A stretch of DNA of 64,000 nucleotides, taken from assembly GCF_041379765.1 (NCBI RefSeq), contig NZ_CP166919.1, forward strand, positions 1,860,001-1,924,000, read 5' to 3'. Below the pieces are notes generated by a model. The model was not told the DNA's origin. It made no database searches and worked only from the letters and a program-made list of their open reading frames with translations. This stretch comes from Thalassotalea sp. Sam97. Its GTDB lineage: Bacteria > Pseudomonadota > Gammaproteobacteria > Enterobacterales > Alteromonadaceae. Each line of letters begins with the position of its first letter. Positions within the stretch are counted from its first letter, which is position 1. The position numbers and the translations under genes are program-made. Below, piece by piece: positions 1 through 8,941 of this stretch.

Positions 1-210
1 AAGATTTGTTTTTAATGGCTTTAAACATTAAAAATATGGTCAGTAAAAAGACACTGAATACAACAATCAAGATTTGATTTACCTTTACTACATTAACGGT
101 CGTTACAATACATGGAACAAAAGCCCAGATGATTCGCCCAAGGCTCTATAATCAAACGTAACTGTTTCTATATCCGCGCCCTTTCAACAAACTTAGCTCA
201 ATTTCTCGGG

Positions 211-1281
211 CTATTGTTCTTGTTGCATAAGCGCCAGCTCTCGTTCGGTTTGCTGTTCGTCACCGAGCATAACCGATAGCCATTTACCCTCTTCCGACGT
301 TTCAAGCGCAATTTTAATGATCATCGTCAGTGGCACACTTAATAACATGCCCACCGTTCCTAATAACCAACCCCAAAAAATTAACGACAGGAAAACCACC
401 AAGGTTGACAACCCCAAACCTTTGCCCAAAAACCTTGGCTCTATCATATTGCCCATCACGGTGTTAATGGCCATATAACAACCGGCGACAATGATGGCGA
501 TGGTTGGGTCGAATTGAACAAACGCCAACAATACCGCGGGAACCGCTGCAATGATAGAGCCGACGTTAGGGATATAATTAAGCAGAAACGCTAACACGCC
601 CCAGAGGATAAAAAAGTCTATACCGATGATCCAAAGCAGCAACGAAACTAAACAACCTGTAAGTAAACTTACCCAAGTTTTAATGGCAATATAACGATTG
701 ACCGATTCTAAAAAGCGATCAATGCGCTCGATTTTCATTTCTGGATCATCCCACGCCAAGTGCAATTTCGCTGGAATGGTGCTCGATTCAAACAACATAA
801 ATACCACAGTCAAAAGGATCAAAAACGTATTGGCCATGATGTTACCAAATCCAGACAGCATATCTGTAGCAAACCGCATCGCTACACCAGGATCTAAGTA
901 AGTCATGAATACTTCAGATGATACATGAATATTGTAATCGGCGAGTTTATCAATCAAGCTGGCAAATTTAGTCGTGATTTGCTCGCGATACTCAGGCATT
1001 TTGTCATTGAGCTCGGTTAAAGAGTTACCAATCAAGCTCGCCAACGACATGCCGATACCAACAAAAACCACCAAAATTAAAATAATCGCGAGCGCCTTGG
1101 GTATGCGATATTTTTCCAATTTTGCCACGAGCGGATTACACATTATGGCAATAAACAATGACAGTAAAAATGGGATAAGTATATTGCTAGCGGTTTTTAT
1201 GCCCGCCATTATGATCACCAAACAGGCCATGATCAGCAGAGCTTTTACACTCGTGGTCTTATTGATTGTTGCTAAGTTCAT
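211..1281 (-). CDS. AI-2E family transporter (YdiK/PerM-like permease)
   Basis: Polytopic inner-membrane protein of about 356 residues, the usual length for the AI-2E exporter/PerM family. Two hydrophobic helices lie at about residues 10-70, a loop of mostly polar residues follows, and a cluster of membrane helices fills the C-terminal half. That half carries the family-typical LNYIPNVGS segment and the EPRFLGKGLGLS segment before the last helices. The family was named for autoinducer-2 export in E. coli TqsA, but many members have other or unknown substrates, so the substrate here is not assigned. I chose the ATG at 1281; an upstream in-frame TTG at 1302 is possible, and neither has a strong ribosome binding site. 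It is transcribed away from the yfcH-like gene. Confidence 0.85.
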   Translation of the reverse strand: MNLATINKTTSVKALLIMACLVIIMAGIKTASNILIPFLLSLFIAIMCNPLVAKLEKYRIPKALAIILILVVFVGIGMSLASLIGNSLTELNDKMPEYREQITTKFASLIDKLADYNIHVSSEVFMTYLDPGVAMRFATDMLSGFGNIMANTFLILLTVVFMLFESSTIPAKLHLAWDDPEMKIERIDRFLESVNRYIAIKTWVSLLTGCLVSLLLWIIGIDFFILWGVLAFLLNYIPNVGSIIAAVPAVLLAFVQFDPTIAIIVAGCYMAINTVMGNMIEPRFLGKGLGLSTLVVFLSLIFWGWLLGTVGMLLSVPLTMIIKIALETSEEGKWLSVMLGDEQQTERELALMQQEQ

Positions 1282-1445
1282 AATTATTATCAGTATTGTC
1301 AATTAGCATTACATTAACAAAGAAGTACGAAAAGGTACACTCAAAGACACCGTTTTCCGTTCACAAAGAATTGATTACGCGCACGATTTTATGCTGAGTG
1401 TTCTACACTGAATAATAACCTATCTATGGAGTCTCACTAACAGGC

Positions 1446-2351
1446 ATGCAAAATGTATTGATCACTGGCGGTACAGGCCTTATTGGCTCAACGTTTATCG
1501 AACGATTCCACGCAAAATATCGGTTTTGGGTACTAACCCGACAACGTACGGCAGCCGATCGATTATTTTCTCATAGTGAGCATGTGACGTTAATTCACGA
1601 TTTAAACGCGCTCGACAACCTTGATGATTTTGATATTGTTATTAATTTGGCGGGTGAGCCCATTGCCGAAAAACGTTGGAGTGTTAAGCAAAAGCGTAAA
1701 ATTTGCCAGAGTCGCTGGGAGTTAACGCACGAATTGTCGCAAAAAATAAACGACAGTAATAGCCCGCCAACCGTGTTTATCTCAGGCTCAGCTATTGGCT
1801 ATTATGGTCGCCAAAATAGTAACACCATTGATGAAGAGTGTGCGCATTGTTATAACGAGTTCAGTCATCGCTTATGCCAAACGTGGGAACAAAAAGCCCG
1901 CTTATGTGACGACGTCACTCGCGTTTGTTTGCTACGAACCGGGATTGTTTTGGACGCTGAACATGGTGCGTTAAAAAAGATGTTACTCCCTTACAAAATG
2001 GGCTTTGGAGGGCGGTTTGCCAGTGGCAGTCAATATATGTCGTGGATCCATATTGATGATATGGTTAGAGGCATAGACTTTTTGATCAATAACGACCAAT
2101 GTCGCGGCGCCTACAATTTAACAGCACCAAACGCAAAAAGTAATCGAGCCTTCAGTAGAACATTAGCCAACGTATTAAACCGTCCAAATTTTACCACCAT
2201 GCCCGCATTCATGCTGAAATTAATGTTTGGCGAAATGGCTGATTTATTTTTATTTGGCCAAAACGTCTACCCTAAGCGTTTATTAGATGCTGGTTTCAAA
2301 TTTACTTACAGTGATTTAGAGCCGGCACTGGCATCGTTAGTAAAGAAATAA
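1446..2351 (+). CDS. TIGR01777 family NAD-dependent epimerase/dehydratase (YfcH-like)
   Basis: 301-residue short-chain dehydrogenase/epimerase-like protein. A nucleotide-binding GGTGLIG loop starts at residue 8, the segment INLAGEP follows at about 70, and SGSAIGYYG around residue 115 corresponds to the active-site region. The C-terminal 50 residues (MPAFMLKLMFGEMADLFL and following) match the DUF1731 tail of the YfcH/TIGR01777 group. Members of this group are predicted sugar-nucleotide epimerases; the real substrate is unknown, and a role in SulA-like cell division suggested by old annotations is not supported. The gene stands alone and is followed by its own hairpin terminator. Start chosen at the ATG directly before the Rossmann motif. 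Confidence 0.88.
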   Translation: MQNVLITGGTGLIGSTFIERFHAKYRFWVLTRQRTAADRLFSHSEHVTLIHDLNALDNLDDFDIVINLAGEPIAEKRWSVKQKRKICQSRWELTHELSQKINDSNSPPTVFISGSAIGYYGRQNSNTIDEECAHCYNEFSHRLCQTWEQKARLCDDVTRVCLLRTGIVLDAEHGALKKMLLPYKMGFGGRFASGSQYMSWIHIDDMVRGIDFLINNDQCRGAYNLTAPNAKSNRAFSRTLANVLNRPNFTTMPAFMLKLMFGEMADLFLFGQNVYPKRLLDAGFKFTYSDLEPALASLVKK

Positions 2352-2453
2352 CGGGTCCTCAGGTGCATCTGCAGGCTAAATCATTACCCTAAACGTTGCC
2401 ACCTAGCTACGTTGACTTGTCTTAACATGTTGTTTTAAAGAGCGGTTGAAAGC

Positions 2454-2477
2454 AAAAGCCCGATAGCGTGCCCGGGC
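2454..2477 (-). terminator. Terminator of the ybbA-ybbP unit
   Basis: Read on the minus strand, a GCCCG/CGGGC stem with a 10-base loop is followed by TTTTGC. It lies about 40 bases past the stop of the permease gene. The stem is short, so strength is uncertain. Confidence 0.5.
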
Positions 2478-2484
2478 CTTTGAT

Positions 2485-2507
2485 CATGGTAGCTTTTACC
2501 ATGTTTT
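2485..2507 (+). terminator. Terminator of the YfcH-like gene
   Basis: Stem CATGGTA, loop GCTTT, stem TACCATG, then TTTT. It sits 130 bases after the yfcH-like stop and directly before the convergent permease gene, so each converging transcript has its own hairpin. Confidence 0.55.
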
Positions 2508-2516
2508 ATGACATCG

Positions 2517-5027
2517 CTATAACGTGCGACGGATTAACGTAACACTGGTTAAGTTCAACAAGCGGTAACAACTGAATAGCCCCATCAACCCAACAAAGAT
2601 GCCACCGGCGACAATACCGAGTAACCAATAACTTAAATGCCAGGTTGCTTGCATGTCAAATACGCGGGTTTGTACCACATATACCGCAACTTCCATCGCC
2701 ACACTGGCTAACAAGCCAGCAATCGCGCCCAACACGACAAATTCGAGTAATGTCGCGGATTTTAATAAACTTCCGCGAGCACCGAGGGTGCGCAAAATAG
2801 CTAACTCACGCTCTCGTTCTTCCATCGAGGCTTGCACTTGTGCAATCAATACTAGCGATCCAGCGATAAGTACCAGCATTAAGATCAACTCAACCGCAAT
2901 AGATACTTGGTCTATCACGTCACGTAATTGCAAAATAAGCGCTTCAACATCCACCACACTAATGGTTGGGTATTGACTCAAAAATTGTCGCATATCGCGC
3001 TTTTTATCTTCTGGTACATGAATAGAAGCGATGTAGGTTGCAGGAAAGTTTTGCAGTACCGAGGTCGAGAAGATCATAAAGAAGTTAGGCTGCATGCTTT
3101 GCCAGTTTACTTCACGCACGCTGGTAATCGGCACGGTTACCTCTTGGGCACCAATTTGAAAGGTTAACTTATCGCCAATACTCACGCCTAAACGATCCGC
3201 TAAACGTTGTTCTATGGATACTTCAGATTGCGGAGCGCTTGGGTCAAACCAACGTCCCGCGACGACCCTATTTTCTTTAGGCAGTTGATCATGCCAGGTT
3301 AAGTTCAATTCTCGACCAATACCTTGTCGACCACGATCAGAACGATTTTCATCTTCTTTGCTGGTACGTCGTGTTACCGTCTCATCATTGATGGCCGCCA
3401 AACGTCCACGGACGATAGGGTATAAATCACTGGCCACCATTTGGTTCTGCTCAAGAAACTGTTCAACCGCATCAACCTGTGGTCCGGTTACATTAACGAG
3501 AAACTGATTCGGGGTGTTTTCAGGTAGCTGCCCCTGCCATTCATCAAGTAAATCATTACGAACCACCAACATCAGAAGCAACAATTTGATAGCAACCGTA
3601 AAACTGATCAATTGCACATTATTTTGTTTTCCACGGCGTTTAAGATTGGCCATCGCCAGATGCAGACCTTGGCCAGCATGGGAGCCCACTTGCCGTCCTG
3701 CGTTAACCAATAAACGACCTAAAAATACCAACACCAACATAGCTAAGGCACCGCCGATCATTAGGGCTAAGGTCAGTACCACATCGCGACTAAATAGCCA
3801 CAACAAGATAAACACGGCCAATACCGGCGGTACATTGCCTAAAATGCCACGATCTTTATCAAACGACGTGAAACCACGTATTACCGACAATACCGGCGTC
3901 GCGATCAACGATTGCATCGGCGTTATCGCAAACGCAAAGGCACACAATACACCGGTGAAAATCGCAACAAAAAACGGATAACTACCTAAACTGGTTACTG
4001 GCGCCGGTAAATACGGCTCAATAAAATATAAGCCCAAGGTTAACAACCCCGCCCCCAACAGCAAACCACAGACAATCGAAAACGCACACAAAGCACTCCA
4101 ATGCAGTAGGTACAACCGTCGAATGTGAGGCAAACTAGCGCCCATGGCTTTAAATACGGCAACCATTGGCTGATGGCGTTGTCCATAACGACGCGAGGCG
4201 ACGCTAACGGCAACACTCGCTAAAACAATGCCTAACATACTGCCCAACGACAGGTATTTTTCCGCTCGATTGAGCGCCTGTGCCAACGGAGACTGTTGCG
4301 AGGTGATATCGTACCAGCGCTGGGTCTCTAGCACTTGCGGTTTAAGCCAGTCGCTAAACTGATCGATATCGTCTTTGTTACCGGCAAATAAATAACGATA
4401 GGTGAGACGAGAGCCAGGTTGGACAATGTCCGTCTTCGCAACATCGTTCCAATTCATCATCACCCGCGGGCCTTGCGTAAATACCGAAAACGATGTGTCG
4501 GGCTCTTGTTCAATAACGCCCGCGACAGTAAAGGTGGCAACACCAATTTCTAACGACTGTCCTACTTGCAACGACAGTTTTTCAAGAAGCGATGTCCCAA
4601 CCCATACCGTGCCCACATCAGGGGCAGACAGAGCTTGTGCCCCTTGCCCCTTGTCGATCAGTAACTCGCCACGCAGTGGGTAGCCTTCACTGACGGCTTT
4701 AACCGAGCCAAGCACCATCTCGTCGCCAGCAAATACCATGGATGAGAATAACAGCATCTTCGCACTGTTAAGTTGCATCTGTTGCGCCGTCGCTAAGAAG
4801 TCATCACTCACCGGGCGAGATGATTGCAACACCCGATCTGAGGCGATAAAACTGTTGCTTTTACTGATTAATGCTGAGCGGATCTGCTCACTAAACCCAG
4901 CCAGAGAGAAAACCGAAGCGACCGCCAAAATGATCGCGAAACAAATGATGGTTAGCTCACCACGGCGTAATTCGTGTCTGAATAAGCGCAATGAGTGTTG
5001 CGCCCACATTGGTAATGCGCTACTCAC
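2517..5027 (-). CDS. ybbP: ABC transporter permease, FtsX-like (YbbP)
   Basis: 836-residue permease of the FtsX/MacB/LolC superfamily, the same size class as E. coli YbbP. It has an N-terminal membrane helix (about residues 25-45), a large extracytoplasmic domain, a central group of helices (about 255-480), a second extracytoplasmic domain and four helices at the C-terminus; the two FtsX domains are recognisable from motifs such as ERERELAILRTLGA near residue 735. The start is GTG at 5027, with GGAGG seven bases upstream, and it overlaps the ybbA stop as TAGTG, which implies translational coupling. With YbbA it should form a complete inner-membrane ABC system; its substrate is unknown, although an envelope or lipid function is usually suspected. 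Confidence 0.9.
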   Translation of the reverse strand: MSSALPMWAQHSLRLFRHELRRGELTIICFAIILAVASVFSLAGFSEQIRSALISKSNSFIASDRVLQSSRPVSDDFLATAQQMQLNSAKMLLFSSMVFAGDEMVLGSVKAVSEGYPLRGELLIDKGQGAQALSAPDVGTVWVGTSLLEKLSLQVGQSLEIGVATFTVAGVIEQEPDTSFSVFTQGPRVMMNWNDVAKTDIVQPGSRLTYRYLFAGNKDDIDQFSDWLKPQVLETQRWYDITSQQSPLAQALNRAEKYLSLGSMLGIVLASVAVSVASRRYGQRHQPMVAVFKAMGASLPHIRRLYLLHWSALCAFSIVCGLLLGAGLLTLGLYFIEPYLPAPVTSLGSYPFFVAIFTGVLCAFAFAITPMQSLIATPVLSVIRGFTSFDKDRGILGNVPPVLAVFILLWLFSRDVVLTLALMIGGALAMLVLVFLGRLLVNAGRQVGSHAGQGLHLAMANLKRRGKQNNVQLISFTVAIKLLLLMLVVRNDLLDEWQGQLPENTPNQFLVNVTGPQVDAVEQFLEQNQMVASDLYPIVRGRLAAINDETVTRRTSKEDENRSDRGRQGIGRELNLTWHDQLPKENRVVAGRWFDPSAPQSEVSIEQRLADRLGVSIGDKLTFQIGAQEVTVPITSVREVNWQSMQPNFFMIFSTSVLQNFPATYIASIHVPEDKKRDMRQFLSQYPTISVVDVEALILQLRDVIDQVSIAVELILMLVLIAGSLVLIAQVQASMEERERELAILRTLGARGSLLKSATLLEFVVLGAIAGLLASVAMEVAVYVVQTRVFDMQATWHLSYWLLGIVAGGIFVGLMGLFSCYRLLNLTSVTLIRRTL

Positions 5028-5749
5028 TATACAACCTCCGCCATCGCCACCACGTTGTCAACAAATTCGCCTGAGCGCATGGTTAATTTGCGCTGACAGC
5101 GAGCGGCAAGTTGATTATCATGGGTCACCAAAATAAGGGTTGTCCCTTGTTGTTGGTTTAATTCAAACAGCAGCTGATTAATGGTTTCACCCGTATTGGT
5201 ATCAAGGTTACCCGTGGGTTCATCCGCAAATAAAATATCAGGTTTGGCAATAAAAGCTCGAGCAATGGCCACGCGTTGTTGTTCGCCGCCCGATAACTGC
5301 CCCGGATAGTGGCTAATACGATCACCCAAGCCTACTCGTTCTAACATCGCAATCGCCTCTTGCTTTGCAGTATCAGAGCCCGCAAGCTCAGCTGGCAACA
5401 TCACATTCTCAAGTGCAGTGAGACTATTGATCAACAAAAAGGATTGGAAAATAAAGCCAACGTGTTGTGCCCGCACCTGACTACGCTGCTCTTCGCTGTA
5501 TTGATGCAAAGGCAAGCCTTTTAAATAAATTTCACCAGAGCTTGGAACATCTAACCCGGCCAATAAAGATAATAATGTGGTTTTACCTGAACCTGAGGCG
5601 CCAATGATTGCCAAGGTTTCGCCAGGCTTGACTTGCAAGTCAATACCTCGCAAGATTGTTAACTCATCGTCCTTGCCAGAATGTTGGCGAGTATCAACTA
5701 CTTTGGCCACGTTAAGGCATTCAAGTATATATTTGGATTGTTCACTCAT
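5027..5749 (-). CDS. ybbA: ABC transporter ATP-binding protein (YbbA)
   Basis: 240-residue ATPase of the LolD/MacB/YbbA type. Walker A GASGSGKTT lies at about residues 50-58, the ABC signature LSGGEQQRVAIARAF at about 147, and Walker B ILFADEPTGNLD just after. The Q-loop region IFQSFLLI is present. It is the first gene of a two-gene unit with the overlapping permease. Its ATG (complement of 5747-5749) overlaps the ATG of divergent tesA at 5748-5750, so the two messages share start-codon bases and each leader lies inside the other's coding region. The close divergent pairing of tesA with ybbA is also found in E. coli. Confidence 0.93.
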   Translation of the reverse strand: MSEQSKYILECLNVAKVVDTRQHSGKDDELTILRGIDLQVKPGETLAIIGASGSGKTTLLSLLAGLDVPSSGEIYLKGLPLHQYSEEQRSQVRAQHVGFIFQSFLLINSLTALENVMLPAELAGSDTAKQEAIAMLERVGLGDRISHYPGQLSGGEQQRVAIARAFIAKPDILFADEPTGNLDTNTGETINQLLFELNQQQGTTLILVTHDNQLAARCQRKLTMRSGEFVDNVVAMAEVV

Positions 5750-6362
5750 GCTTAAAAAACTATCTCTTATCGTCGTTGTTATTATTACCTTTACGTTAAG
5801 CCAAACCGTTTTGGCTCACAATAGTATTTTACTACTAGGTGATAGCCTAAGTGCAAGTTATGGGATGGAACAAAAACAAGGCTGGGTTCACCTATTGAAC
5901 CAACAACTCGAACAAGACAATGCAAGTTATCGTCTCGTCAATGCCAGTATCAGTGGCGAGACCACAGGTGGCGGTTTAGCAAGGCTAGACAACATTTTGG
6001 CCAGTAATGACATTGATGTTTTACTGATTGAATTAGGTGGTAACGATGGGCTTCGCGGCTTTCCACCGAAGCTTATCAAAAATAATTTGTTACAAATAAT
6101 CAGCAAGGCACAGCAACAAAATATCCGTGTTTGGTTATCACAAGTAAAAATTCCACCGAACTACGGTGTTCGCTACAACCAAATGTTTGAACAAGTATTT
6201 GTCGATGTCGCTGAACAAACAGGCGTGACGTTACTGCCGTTTTTCATCGAAAGCGTTGCAACACAAGATGGCTTAATGCAAAACGACGGTATTCATCCAA
6301 ACGTTGAAGCGCAACCGATTTTAGCCGACGAAATGCGATCAATCATCGAAGCGGCCTTATAA
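5748..6362 (+). CDS. tesA: Multifunctional acyl-CoA thioesterase I / arylesterase / lysophospholipase L1
   Basis: 204-residue periplasmic SGNH hydrolase. A signal peptide (about residues 1-24, ending near VLA/HN) is followed by block I GDSLSASYG with the catalytic serine, block III GGNDGLRG with the oxyanion-hole Asn, and block V DGIHPN with the catalytic Asp and His. Length equals that of E. coli TesA. An open frame extends upstream to 5577, but that part is antisense to ybbA and the signal peptide fixes the start at 5748. TesA proteins hydrolyse acyl-CoA, acyl-ACP, aryl esters and lysophospholipids in the periplasm. No good Shine-Dalgarno sequence is visible, perhaps because the leader is constrained by ybbA codons. 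Confidence 0.93.
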   Translation: MLKKLSLIVVVIITFTLSQTVLAHNSILLLGDSLSASYGMEQKQGWVHLLNQQLEQDNASYRLVNASISGETTGGGLARLDNILASNDIDVLLIELGGNDGLRGFPPKLIKNNLLQIISKAQQQNIRVWLSQVKIPPNYGVRYNQMFEQVFVDVAEQTGVTLLPFFIESVATQDGLMQNDGIHPNVEAQPILADEMRSIIEAAL

Positions 6363-6496
6363 AACCAGCACCAAGATAGATGAGCTGGTAATAGCAAAGA
6401 ATGAAGCCTTGGCCGATTTTTTCTGTCCATCGCCAATAAAAGTGAAATTGGTTTACTTAGGTTATGTGAAGGATCATCTAAACAGGATAATTAAAA

Positions 6497-6991
6497 ATGG
6501 AGTTTTTCTTTCAAAGTACATTAGGTGGGTTTCATACGCTATCCGCTATCGTCGCCCTAATTACTGGTGCTATGGTCTTTTTACGCAAAAAAGGCAATGC
6601 TCAACATAAAGTCTACGGTTACACGTATGTAGTCGCCATGTTGGCGTTGAATATCTCGGCAATACCATTACAAAACTTGTTCGACGGTTTGGGGTGGTTC
6701 CATCTGTTTATCGTCATCAGCCTGCCCTATATTATCTGGGGTATGTATTACCCACTCTTTGCTCGCAGTAATCCCAACTGGATGGTTAATCATTTTGAAA
6801 TATTATCCTATAGCTATATAGGGTTATGTGCTGCGTTTATTGCCGAAGTGGTTGTGCGATTGCCTTTACAGGCCATGGTCGGCAATGTTAACCAATTTAT
6901 CATCGGTGTGTTTGTCATTGCGTTTATCTGCGCTGTTATGGGTTATCGGGTTATTCGCAGCTACAAAACAAAACACTTTGCACAGTCGTGA
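6497..6991 (+). CDS. DUF2306-like small membrane protein
   Basis: 164-residue protein with four to five predicted membrane helices. The arrangement GGFHTLSAIVALITGAMV, then a short basic loop with a HKVYGYTY motif, then further helices, resembles the DUF2306 family of heat-shock-unrelated, quinol-oxidase-like small membrane proteins of unknown function. The conserved histidines (FHTLS, QHKVYGY, HLFIV) could bind a cofactor, but that is inference. An AGGATAA sequence lies upstream of the ATG. It is one of two unrelated small membrane-protein genes that follow tesA, with a gap of about 110 bases between them. Confidence 0.75.
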   Translation: MEFFFQSTLGGFHTLSAIVALITGAMVFLRKKGNAQHKVYGYTYVVAMLALNISAIPLQNLFDGLGWFHLFIVISLPYIIWGMYYPLFARSNPNWMVNHFEILSYSYIGLCAAFIAEVVVRLPLQAMVGNVNQFIIGVFVIAFICAVMGYRVIRSYKTKHFAQS

Positions 6992-7104
6992 GTTCACAAA
7001 AGTCATTCAAATGATCATATTCAGTGTTGGCATAATTATCTTCTGGTGCTTTAATGAAATACATGTAAGCGCTTCATATTTAAAGCAAAAAAAGAGGAAA
7101 ACTC

Positions 7105-7539
7105 ATGACCAACCACTTAAAGCCCGCTCCGAAATGGTTTGTTCCTGTTGCAGCTATCGCTCTGGTATGGAATCTTATCGGTGTGATGGCGTTTTTTACT
7201 GGACCTGCCAATAACCAAGCTGCGCTGGCAGAGCTACCAGCCGTTCAGCAAGTGTTCTTTGCTTCAATGCCCACATGGGTATTAATCGCCTTTGCTATTG
7301 CCGTCTTTGCAGGCAGTGCTGGATGCCTTTTTCTGGCACTCAAAAAACGTTTTTCGGTGATTTTATTTGCGCTGTCTCTGCTAGGGATTATCGGCCAACA
7401 AATACACGCCTTTGTGTTAAATGATGGCCTCGATATCTTTGGTCAGAACGCCTTGATTATGCCGATATTAGTCTTGATTGTCGCCATCGCACTACTGCAA
7501 CTTAGTCAATATGCGAGCAAACATCACTGGCTCGATTAA
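7105..7539 (+). CDS. Small four-helix membrane protein of unknown function
   Basis: 144-residue protein with four hydrophobic segments at about residues 14-31, 56-76, 80-98 and 112-132. It begins with a short polar segment and the WNLIGVMAFF helix, a pattern found in small proteins sometimes loosely labelled sugar transporter; nothing here shows transport. The ribosome binding site AGAGGAAAA precedes the ATG closely. It is separated from the convergent SLC13 gene by only 28 bases, with no clear terminator between. Function not assigned. Confidence 0.7.
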   Translation: MTNHLKPAPKWFVPVAAIALVWNLIGVMAFFTGPANNQAALAELPAVQQVFFASMPTWVLIAFAIAVFAGSAGCLFLALKKRFSVILFALSLLGIIGQQIHAFVLNDGLDIFGQNALIMPILVLIVAIALLQLSQYASKHHWLD

Positions 7540-7567
7540 CGCGAATTGATATGGCGTAAGATTGACA

Positions 7568-8941
7568 TTAAGTCAGTAATAGATAACTCAATAAGGCAAC
7601 AAGCGTTGATACCACAAAACTCAGCAATGCACCTTCAGTGACCATTTGCCTGATGCTGATCTGCTTAGTACCATAAGCAATCGCATTAGGTGCTGTGGCA
7701 ACAGGCAACATAAAAGCACAACTGGCACAAATGGCTGCGGGGATCATCAATACTTTCGCATCAAAGCCTATCGATATTGCCGCGACAGCCAGCACAGGCA
7801 TTAACAAGGTTGCTGTGGCAGTGTTACTGGTAATTTCAGTAAGATAGGTCACCACCCAGCACAGGATCAATAACATCGCTAATAAAGGTAAATAGGCTAA
7901 CGATGCTAACCAATTACCAAGCATATCACTCAGACCCGAGGCAACGAACCCTTTAGCGATAGCGATACCTCCAGCAAACAACAGCAGCATATCCCATGGA
8001 ATAGTTTTCGCGGTTTGCCAGTCGAGCAGTCGTCCGCCTTTGCCATTACTTATGGCAAACATCAACACCACGGCTGTTAATGCAACGGTACTATCACCAA
8101 TACCTAAGACACCAACTAAGCCAGTCCAACCACCAAATGGCTCTTTACGAAATACCCAAGCAAGCGCAGTGAATGCAAATACCGTCAGCGCTCGTTTCTC
8201 TTCAACACGCCAAGCACCAGGTTTGGGCATGACAACAGGAGTTGACAAATGAACACCGCGACTTAACCATAACGCCATCAAAGGGACAGCCAATAACACC
8301 ACGGGGATCCCGATTTTCATCCACTCTAAAAAACCAAACTCTATACCGGTTTGCTCTTCGTAAATACCCGCAAAAATAACATTTGGTGGCGTACCAATTA
8401 ACGTACCGACACCGCCAACACTCGAAGCATAGGCAATACCTAAGATCAACGCGACTTTCAATTTGTCGTTATCAACGTGATTTAGCAGCGCTAACGCCAT
8501 GGGTAACATGATCAACACCGTGGCGGTGTTGGATATCCACATGCTCAAAAAAGCCGCCGTAAGCATAAAACCTAAAATCAACCGTTTACCGCTATGAGTA
8601 CCAATCCAGCGCACCATATATACCGCTAAGCGTTCATGAGCACCGCTTTTTTCCAGCGCCTTTGAGAGCATAAATGCGCCCATCAATAGCAAAATAACGT
8701 GCGAACCTAACGCCGAAGAAACGGTTTTATGATCGACCACCGAAAACATCGGTAATAGCGCAAAAGGTATGATAGAAGTCGCTGGGATTGGTAACGCTTC
8801 ACTGACCCATAGGACAACAGTAAGTAGGGTGATCGCTGCAGTAACCGCGCTTTGATGGTTAAAGCCAAATGCTGATAACAGGCCATAACAGATCAACGCC
8901 AAAGCCGGCGCAATAAACAGAAAATGTTGACGTTTTAGCAT
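7568..8941 (-). CDS. SLC13/DASS family anion:sodium symporter
   Basis: 457-residue transporter with about eleven membrane helices. Both halves carry the family's SNT motif: WISNTATVLIMLPMALAL around residue 138 and TEITSNTATATLLMP around residue 370, each in a re-entrant/helix segment that in VcINDY binds Na+ and the carboxylate. Likely substrates are dicarboxylates such as succinate or malate, but sulfate or other anions are possible. The start overlaps the end of nagZ by seven bases, so translation is probably coupled to the psrA-nagZ unit even though the link between the functions is not obvious. Confidence 0.9.
   Translation of the reverse strand: MLKRQHFLFIAPALALICYGLLSAFGFNHQSAVTAAITLLTVVLWVSEALPIPATSIIPFALLPMFSVVDHKTVSSALGSHVILLLMGAFMLSKALEKSGAHERLAVYMVRWIGTHSGKRLILGFMLTAAFLSMWISNTATVLIMLPMALALLNHVDNDKLKVALILGIAYASSVGGVGTLIGTPPNVIFAGIYEEQTGIEFGFLEWMKIGIPVVLLAVPLMALWLSRGVHLSTPVVMPKPGAWRVEEKRALTVFAFTALAWVFRKEPFGGWTGLVGVLGIGDSTVALTAVVLMFAISNGKGGRLLDWQTAKTIPWDMLLLFAGGIAIAKGFVASGLSDMLGNWLASLAYLPLLAMLLILCWVVTYLTEITSNTATATLLMPVLAVAAISIGFDAKVLMIPAAICASCAFMLPVATAPNAIAYGTKQISIRQMVTEGALLSFVVSTLVALLSYLLLT

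Noticed and set aside
5577..5747. N-terminal extension of tesA
   Set aside because: These codons are antisense to ybbA and precede a normal signal peptide.
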